Shown: in pieces, positions 59,112 through 64,000 of the stretch | Position numbering within the stretch: position 1 is the first letter of the stretch | Layout of the letters: every line of letters begins with the position of its first letter | From: UBA6059 sp040222235 | Lineage (GTDB): Bacteria > Bacteroidota > Bacteroidia > Cytophagales > Cyclobacteriaceae | Assembly (NCBI GenBank): GCA_040222235.1 | Contig: JAVKDO010000114.1 | Coordinates: 62,001 to 126,000 of the forward strand | Length of the DNA: 64,000 bases | Direction of reading: 5' to 3' | Position numbers and translations under genes: made by a program | The notes under the pieces: model-generated | The model's database searches: none | The model's input: the letters and a program-made list of their open reading frames with translations, nothing else | What the model was told of the DNA's origin: nothing

Positions 59112-59541
59112 TCTGCCGAAAGCTGATATCAAGATCAAAAATGAGGGGGAGGCAACCCTGGTTTGGGACATAATCAGACGGAAATATATTGTACTTACTC
59201 CAGAAGAATGGGTTCGACAGCATTTCATACACTTTCTGGTCGATCAGTTTAGCTATCCGAAGACTTTGATGAAGGTCGAGACTGGGCTAAAGGTCAATAA
59301 GATGGACAAGCGAAGTGACCTGGTTGTCCTAAACAGAAGTGGTGAACCATGGATGTTAGTAGAATGTAAGTCTCCCTTTGTGTCAATAGATCAGGATACA
59401 CTCATTCAAGCTGTTAATTATAATCGTACCTATAAAGCTCCGTTCCTAGTTCTCACTAATGGCATGAGTCAAGTGATCTGCAATGTCAATGAGAAAGGGG
59501 TGGAGGTAATCGAAGAATTACCTCCATATCCCATAAGTTAA
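59092..59541 (+). CDS. Type I restriction R-subunit N-terminal domain-like (HSDR_N/PD-(D/E)XK) protein
   Basis: The 149-residue protein begins MMDQQLNLPKADIKIKNEGE. It contains the nuclease-fold core with KRSDLVVLNRSGEPWMLVEC and KSPFVSIDQ, that is the D-x(n)-E-x-K pattern. It matches the N-terminal domain of HsdR but lacks the helicase part, and no hsdM or hsdS is nearby. Stand-alone versions are common in Bacteroidota and are not proven restriction enzymes. The start overlaps the transporter gene. Activity is uncertain. Confidence 0.8.
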   Translation: MMDQQLNLPKADIKIKNEGEATLVWDIIRRKYIVLTPEEWVRQHFIHFLVDQFSYPKTLMKVETGLKVNKMDKRSDLVVLNRSGEPWMLVECKSPFVSIDQDTLIQAVNYNRTYKAPFLVLTNGMSQVICNVNEKGVEVIEELPPYPIS

Positions 59542-60653
59542 TCTAGGTATTTTTCTACAGGCACAAAGGGAAGGCCAAAAGCATCCGCCACACCTTCATA
59601 TACCACATCACCCTTAATGATATTCAGACCAAGAGCAAGTTCTCTATTGTCCTGGCTGGCTTTCTTCCATCCTTTATTGGCTAGCTGGATCGCATATGGT
59701 ACCGTAGCATTGGTTAGTGCTAACGTAGATGTATAAGGTACTGCTCCAGGCATATTTGCTACGCAGTAATGCGTGACACCATCAATAATGAAAATAGGAT
59801 CTTGATGGGTGGTAGGTACAGTCGTCTCAAAACATCCGCCCTGGTCAACCGCTACATCGACCAATACCGTGCCTGGACGCATAGTTTTAAGCATGTCTCT
59901 AGTGATGAGCTTAGGAGCTTTTGCTCCGGGAATGAGAATAGCTCCAATAATCAAATCGTGATCCTGAACAAGCTCACGAACGTTGTATTCATTGGAGATT
60001 AACGTCTTGACATTGGCCGGCATGACATCATCGAGATACCTCATTCTGGGAAGGCTTAAGTCTAGTATAGTGACATCTGCGCCTAGACCAGCAGCCATTT
60101 TTGCTGCCTCAGTCCCTACTATTCCACCACCTAGGATCATTACCTTAGCTGGTTTTACACCTGGTACTCCGCCGAGCAGGATTCCACGACCCTTCATTGG
60201 TTTTTCTAGATACTTCGCACCCTGCTGAACCGACATTCGGCCGGCTACCTCTGACATGGGTATAAGTAGAGGAAGGCCACCCCCTGTCTTTTCTACAGTC
60301 TCATATGCTAAACAAACTGATTTGTTCTTGATCATCGCCTTGGTAAGCGGCTCATAGGATGCAAAGTGGAAGTAGGTAAAGACGAGCTGATCCTCTTTTA
60401 TCAAATTATATTCTGGCTCGATTGGCTCTTTGACTTTCATGATCATCTCACCACTCGCGTAGGTGTCTTCAATGGTAGGTAGGATTTTAGCCCCAGCTTC
60501 CACATAGCCACTATCGCTAAAACCGCTTCCTTCACCTGCCGTCGATTGAATGTTGACTTGATGTCCACGCTTAGTAAGCTCCTGAACACCAGCCGGTGTA
60601 AGGGCCACTCGATTCTCATTGTTCTTGATTTCCTTGGGTACACTGATGATCAT
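59538..60653 (-). CDS. ald: Alanine dehydrogenase
   Basis: The enzyme interconverts alanine and pyruvate with NAD and ammonia. The 371-residue protein starts MIISVPKEIKNNENRVALTP and contains the substrate loops YFHFASYEPL and AYETVE, the Rossmann motif VMILGGGIVGTEAAKMAAGL, and the conserved DVAVDQGGCFET and HYCVANMPGAVPYTST. Length is exact. It is convergent with the HSDR-like gene (4-base overlap of ends) and divergent from the fused E1 gene. Confidence 0.96.
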   Translation of the reverse strand: MIISVPKEIKNNENRVALTPAGVQELTKRGHQVNIQSTAGEGSGFSDSGYVEAGAKILPTIEDTYASGEMIMKVKEPIEPEYNLIKEDQLVFTYFHFASYEPLTKAMIKNKSVCLAYETVEKTGGGLPLLIPMSEVAGRMSVQQGAKYLEKPMKGRGILLGGVPGVKPAKVMILGGGIVGTEAAKMAAGLGADVTILDLSLPRMRYLDDVMPANVKTLISNEYNVRELVQDHDLIIGAILIPGAKAPKLITRDMLKTMRPGTVLVDVAVDQGGCFETTVPTTHQDPIFIIDGVTHYCVANMPGAVPYTSTLALTNATVPYAIQLANKGWKKASQDNRELALGLNIIKGDVVYEGVADAFGLPFVPVEKYLD

Positions 60654-60687
60654 CTTTGGGTCTGTTTAGGTTGTTCAAAAAAGTAAA

Positions 60688-60695
60688 CAAATATA
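60688..60695 (-). promoter_or_regulatory. -7 element upstream of ald
   Basis: Read on the minus strand it is TATATTTG, an exact TAnnTTTG match, 34 bases before the ald start. The TTG at the expected -33 distance is absent. Confidence 0.4.
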
Positions 60696-60912
60696 GCATC
60701 TGGCAGCAACAGTTAAGTGCTTTATCTCTGTTGTAATAGGTCTAAAGCTCACACAATTATGTGTTGCATAGATTCCATAAGGAAAGAATAATAGATTATA
60801 AAAGTATAAACAAACAGAATATAGTATTGAATAATTGATTTTTGTAGTTTTTTATAGATATAATATTCTGATTATATGCCGATGGTTATTTCTGTTTTTG
60901 AGGACTTTAACG

Positions 60913-60920
60913 TATATTTG
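60913..60920 (+). promoter_or_regulatory. -7 element upstream of the fused E1 gene
   Basis: TATATTTG is an exact TAnnTTTG match, 56 bases before the E1 ATG. The nearest TTG (60898-60900) is only 12 bases upstream, so the -33 element is unclear. Confidence 0.4.
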
Positions 60921-60976
60921 ATATAAGCCGCAAGAAGCTGACTGTTGTCAGTGATTATCATTTAAACCTTCGTCAG

Positions 60977-63400
60977 ATGAGTGCTAAAGCCCCAAAGAAA
61001 TCCTCGACTAAACTTACTAAGGAAGAGATACTCAGAGACTATGCTATAGTTGCAGAGAGCAGAGAAGCGAGCTTACTCGGCCGTAAGGAGGTATTCATGG
61101 GCAAGGCTAAATTTGGAATTTTTGGAGATGGTAAGGAGGTTGCCCAAATAGCCATGGCCAAAGCCTTTAAAAATGGTGATATAAGATCGGGGTACTACCG
61201 AGACCAGACTTTCATGATGGCTATTGGCCAGCTAACGACCCAGCAGTTTTTCGCGCAGCTATATGCTCACACAGACGCCAAGGCAGATCCGTCTAGTGCT
61301 GGTCGCTTAATGAACAGTCACTTCGCTACCCGAATGGTCAACGATAGAGGGGAGTGGAAGACGCTGACGGATATGAAAAATTCCAGTGCTGACATTTCCT
61401 GCACTGCAGGTCAAATGCCGAGGCTTGTGGGATTGGCTTATGCCTCAAAGCTCTTCCGGAATAATGAAAAGCTGAGTGAGCTACATGATTTCTCGATTAA
61501 TGGTAATGAAGTTGCATTTGGTACAATCGGAAATGCATCGACTTCTGAAGGTCACTTTTGGGAAGCCCTGAATGCAGTGGGTGTACTGCAGCTACCCTTA
61601 GTTATGGCTATCTGGGATGACGACTATGGCATTTCAGTACCTAAAGAATATCACACTACGAGAAGCGATCTCTCACTTGCCCTTTCTGGATTCCAAAGAT
61701 CCGGGAAAGATGATAAGGGCTTTGAGCTCAAATCAGTGGTAGGTTGGGACTATATGGCACTGTGCGAGACTTTTGGAAAAAGTGCGCAGCTGGCACGAGA
61801 ACAGCATGTCCCTGCAATTATCCATGTTAAAGAAATGACTCAGCCTCAAGGTCATTCTACCTCTGGTTCCCATGAGCGATATAAGTCTAAAGAGAGGTTG
61901 ACGTGGGAGGCCGAGCATGACTGCATGCTGAAGATGAGAGAGTGGATGATTGAAGAAGAGATCGCCAGTCCTGCTGAGCTTGCGGAAATAGAGAAAGAAG
62001 CGAAGATGCTCGTCAAGGAAGCAAAAAATGCTGCCTGGAAAGCATATATGCAGGAGATAAAGTACGATATGACAGAGGCCGAGACTTTACTAATGAAAGC
62101 ATCTCAGGGTAGCCCTTCCAAAAAGACACTCCTAAAGCTGAGAGAGGATATGACCAGTATCCTTAATCCTGTGAAAAACGACGTTTTTCGTTCGATGAGA
62201 CTGGCTCTTAGAGCGCTTCGAAACGAAAACAATTCATTCAAAACAGAGCTCAGTGAATGGATTAAGGATAAGAGAGAAAAGTTTGACGATCAGTACAGCT
62301 CCCATCTTTATAGTGAATCAGACTCTTCTGCTAAGAAAGTCAAACCTGTTGCTCCCATCTATGCAGATGATGCCCAGCTTGTAGATGGTCGAGAAGTACT
62401 ACAGGCATGCTTTGATGATCTATTGACACGAGACCCACGTGTATTCGCTATTGGAGAGGATGTCGGCAAAATTGGTGATGTCAACCAAGGCTTTGCGGGA
62501 TTGCAGGAGAAGCACGGAAAGATGCGGGTGATGGATACTAGTATTCGCGAGACCACAATTGTAGGACAGGGTATTGGTGCAGCGATGAGAGGGCTAAGGC
62601 CGATAGTCGAAATCCAGTATTTGGATTACATTTTTTATGCGATTCAGACATTGTCTGATGATTTAGCAACGCTGCAATATCGTACGAAAGGTGGACAGAG
62701 GGCCCCTTTGATTATTAGAACACGTGGGCATAGACTTGAAGGAGTATGGCATTCCGGCTCGCCAATGAGCTCGCTGCTCAGTGCGCTTAGGGGTATCTAT
62801 ATACTTACTCCTCGTAATATGACTCAGGCGGCTGGTATGTATAATACTATGATGGCTTCTGATGACACAGCCATAATCATTGAGTGCCTGAACGGATATC
62901 GTCTAAAGGAGCGGATACCTGAAAACATTGGTGGGTTCAAAGTAGAGCTCGGTGTGCCTGATACGCTGAAGACAGGTTCAGACATTACGATCGTGACCTA
63001 TGGCTCAATGTGTAAGATCGTTATGGAAGCCGCTCATCAGTTAGAAGAGTTAGGCATTTACTGTGAAGTGATGGATGTGCAGACGCTTATTCCATTCGAC
63101 AAGAATCACTTAATTATTGAGTCCTTAAAGAAGACTAATCGGCTGTTGCTGGCCGATGAGGATGTGCCTGGCGGTGCTACTGGATATATGATGCAGAATG
63201 TAATAGAGCACCAAGGTGGTTATAAGTATCTTGACTCAGCTCCTGTGACGCTTTCTGGACGTGATCACCGCCCTGCCTATGGAACAGATGGCGACTACTT
63301 TAGCAACCCAAATGTCGAGGATGTAGTGGAGAGGGTCTACAATATGATGAGTGAGTCCAATCCAGAGAAATACCCAGTCTATCTCGACTTGGGTAAGTAA
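60977..63400 (+). CDS. Fused alpha-beta E1 of a branched-chain 2-oxoacid dehydrogenase complex
   Basis: The 807-residue protein joins both E1 subunits in one chain. The alpha half (about residues 20-400) has the substrate-channel GRKEVFMGKAKFGIFGDGKE and the thiamine diphosphate region GNASTSEGHFWEALNAVGVL ending WDDDYGISVP. The beta half (about residues 455-805) has VFAIGEDVGKIGDVNQGFAG, DTSIRETTIVGQGIGAAMRG and LDYIFYAIQTLSDD. The enzyme decarboxylates 2-oxoisovalerate-type acids to prime branched fatty acids or degrade branched amino acids. Such fusions are common in Bacteroidota. E2 and E3 are not in the window. Confidence 0.93.
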   Translation: MSAKAPKKSSTKLTKEEILRDYAIVAESREASLLGRKEVFMGKAKFGIFGDGKEVAQIAMAKAFKNGDIRSGYYRDQTFMMAIGQLTTQQFFAQLYAHTDAKADPSSAGRLMNSHFATRMVNDRGEWKTLTDMKNSSADISCTAGQMPRLVGLAYASKLFRNNEKLSELHDFSINGNEVAFGTIGNASTSEGHFWEALNAVGVLQLPLVMAIWDDDYGISVPKEYHTTRSDLSLALSGFQRSGKDDKGFELKSVVGWDYMALCETFGKSAQLAREQHVPAIIHVKEMTQPQGHSTSGSHERYKSKERLTWEAEHDCMLKMREWMIEEEIASPAELAEIEKEAKMLVKEAKNAAWKAYMQEIKYDMTEAETLLMKASQGSPSKKTLLKLREDMTSILNPVKNDVFRSMRLALRALRNENNSFKTELSEWIKDKREKFDDQYSSHLYSESDSSAKKVKPVAPIYADDAQLVDGREVLQACFDDLLTRDPRVFAIGEDVGKIGDVNQGFAGLQEKHGKMRVMDTSIRETTIVGQGIGAAMRGLRPIVEIQYLDYIFYAIQTLSDDLATLQYRTKGGQRAPLIIRTRGHRLEGVWHSGSPMSSLLSALRGIYILTPRNMTQAAGMYNTMMASDDTAIIIECLNGYRLKERIPENIGGFKVELGVPDTLKTGSDITIVTYGSMCKIVMEAAHQLEELGIYCEVMDVQTLIPFDKNHLIIESLKKTNRLLLADEDVPGGATGYMMQNVIEHQGGYKYLDSAPVTLSGRDHRPAYGTDGDYFSNPNVEDVVERVYNMMSESNPEKYPVYLDLGK

Positions 63401-63406
63401 CAATCA

Positions 63407-64000
63407 CTATTGTGATAAGATATCGCTCAGTGTGAGGTCTGGAGAAACGGTCACATTGCTATCGTTGAGCTCACGATCCTTGATTCTGACTCTTATTTGG
63501 AAAGTATCACTACGCAGTACAAGACTGAAACCTTCAGAAACCATGGCGTAACGGATGGTACCTTCTAACGACCTACCGTTGTTATCCGGCTCAAATACTG
63601 GAAATCTAGCATCGAAGTTGGTGCCACATCCAATGTCTGAAAATACCCTTGTCCAATCTATAAACTCATATTGGCCATTGACTTTGCGATAAAAGTCTAC
63701 GAAGATATTCTTGTTATTCTCATTACGGAATACAAATAGGGTATCGGCAAACGAGTTTCCTTGATTATCAGAAAAATCTACAATTTCATATTCCTGGCAA
63801 TTAAAGGACTGCCGGTCGTCTGTATCACTAAAGAATTGTAGCTCCAGATCCTCTGGATTACTGGCAAAGTTTGGTGCAACCGCATAATAGAAAGGTGTTC
63901 TAGCGTTATCGTTACTTAGAGTGACGAATTGATTCTCTGAATCGATGATAACATTGTACGCGTGATAGGGGGCTCTCGTCTCATTCCCCTCAAGTCCGAT
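63407..64000 (-). CDS. Unknown protein, 3' part only (5' end beyond the window)
   Basis: Reading the minus strand from base 64000, the frame is open for 197 codons and ends with TAG at 63407-63409. The product includes NVIIDSENQFVTLSNDNART and FYRKVNGQYEFIDWTRVFSD and ends LTLSDILSQ. It is rich in Asp/Asn, Phe and Tyr, with two cysteines (FNCQEYE and IGCGTNF), and looks like a beta-rich secreted or lipoprotein domain. I do not recognise the family, and the start and any signal peptide are outside the window. It is convergent with the fused E1 gene. Confidence 0.7.
   Translation of the reverse strand: MGLEGNETRAPYHAYNVIIDSENQFVTLSNDNARTPFYYAVAPNFASNPEDLELQFFSDTDDRQSFNCQEYEIVDFSDNQGNSFADTLFVFRNENNKNIFVDFYRKVNGQYEFIDWTRVFSDIGCGTNFDARFPVFEPDNNGRSLEGTIRYAMVSEGFSLVLRSDTFQIRVRIKDRELNDSNVTVSPDLTLSDILSQ

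Larger units (their letters stand above)
60654..60976. other. AT-rich divergent promoter region between ald and the fused E1 gene
   Basis: This gap has no gene. It contains one -7-like box for each direction (60688-60695 minus, 60913-60920 plus), both TATATTTG, and a short inverted pair CAGAATAT/ATATTCTG (about 60819-60869). The composition is strongly AT-rich. Confidence 0.55.

Overview
The window is a chromosomal segment of a gliding-type member of the Bacteroidota, most like the Cytophagales. The evidence is the gldA-gldF-gldG gliding ABC-transporter cluster, an FtsZ ending in the Bacteroidota-type tail LHDNVD, TTG/TAnnTTTG promoters instead of E. coli-type boxes, almost no Shine-Dalgarno sequences, fused alpha-beta 2-oxoacid dehydrogenase E1, and the DUF177-rpmF-fabH-efp-accB-accC order. 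No 16S rRNA is present, so the genus cannot be fixed.

Layout. 1-13.9 kb is the distal half of the division and cell-wall (dcw) cluster on the plus strand: ftsI (5' end missing), murE, mraY, a small helical-bundle gene, murD, ftsW, murG, murC, ftsQ, ftsA, ftsZ, mostly with 4-bp stop/start overlaps. 14-20.4 kb is an accessory patch: an AT-rich orphan membrane protein, an arsenite-methyltransferase-like gene, a UPF0175/PIN toxin-antitoxin pair between two copies of a hairpin repeat, dgkA, a flavin reductase and a YceI protein, with many palindromic repeats in the gaps. 20.4-26.8 kb holds purine nucleoside phosphorylase, gldA-gldF-gldG with a DUF4340 partner, and dnaN. 26.8-30.5 kb has a lipoprotein metallopeptidase, the ergothioneine pair egtB-egtD and tRNA-Leu(GAG). 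30.5-39.7 kb is a second accessory stretch: a DoxX-like membrane protein, a two-gene unknown cassette between 94-bp direct repeats, an ECF sigma factor unit, a CheY-like regulator, a MacB/FtsX-type permease and a DUF3109 protein. 39.8-45.3 kb is the minus-strand fatty-acid/ribosome cluster plus pdxA. 45.4-55.2 kb contains rsmA, mgtE, a 2-hydroxyacid dehydrogenase, greA, a HIT protein, ruvC, a glycosyltransferase, a SpoIIE-type phosphatase, a polysaccharide deacetylase, tatD and an asparaginase. 55.3-64 kb has tRNA-Ser(GGA), an ExbB/ExbD operon, an Atg22/UMF1-type transporter, an HsdR-N-like nuclease-fold protein, alanine dehydrogenase, the fused E1 and the 3' end of an unknown minus-strand gene.

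The most interesting signals are not a large new gene system but unusual local structure. Two well-conserved genes (murG, egtB) have no ATG/GTG/TTG where homology puts their N-terminus, and both offer an AUC or AUU instead. A 94-bp direct repeat duplicates the 3' end of a gene and brackets a two-gene AT-rich cassette. A hairpin repeat pair with a covarying base pair brackets a toxin-antitoxin unit. A promoter is followed by a terminator-like hairpin in the greA leader. A perfect inverted repeat sits just before fabH. There is also a large assortment of REP-like palindromes. All function calls are from sequence reading alone; no database search was possible.
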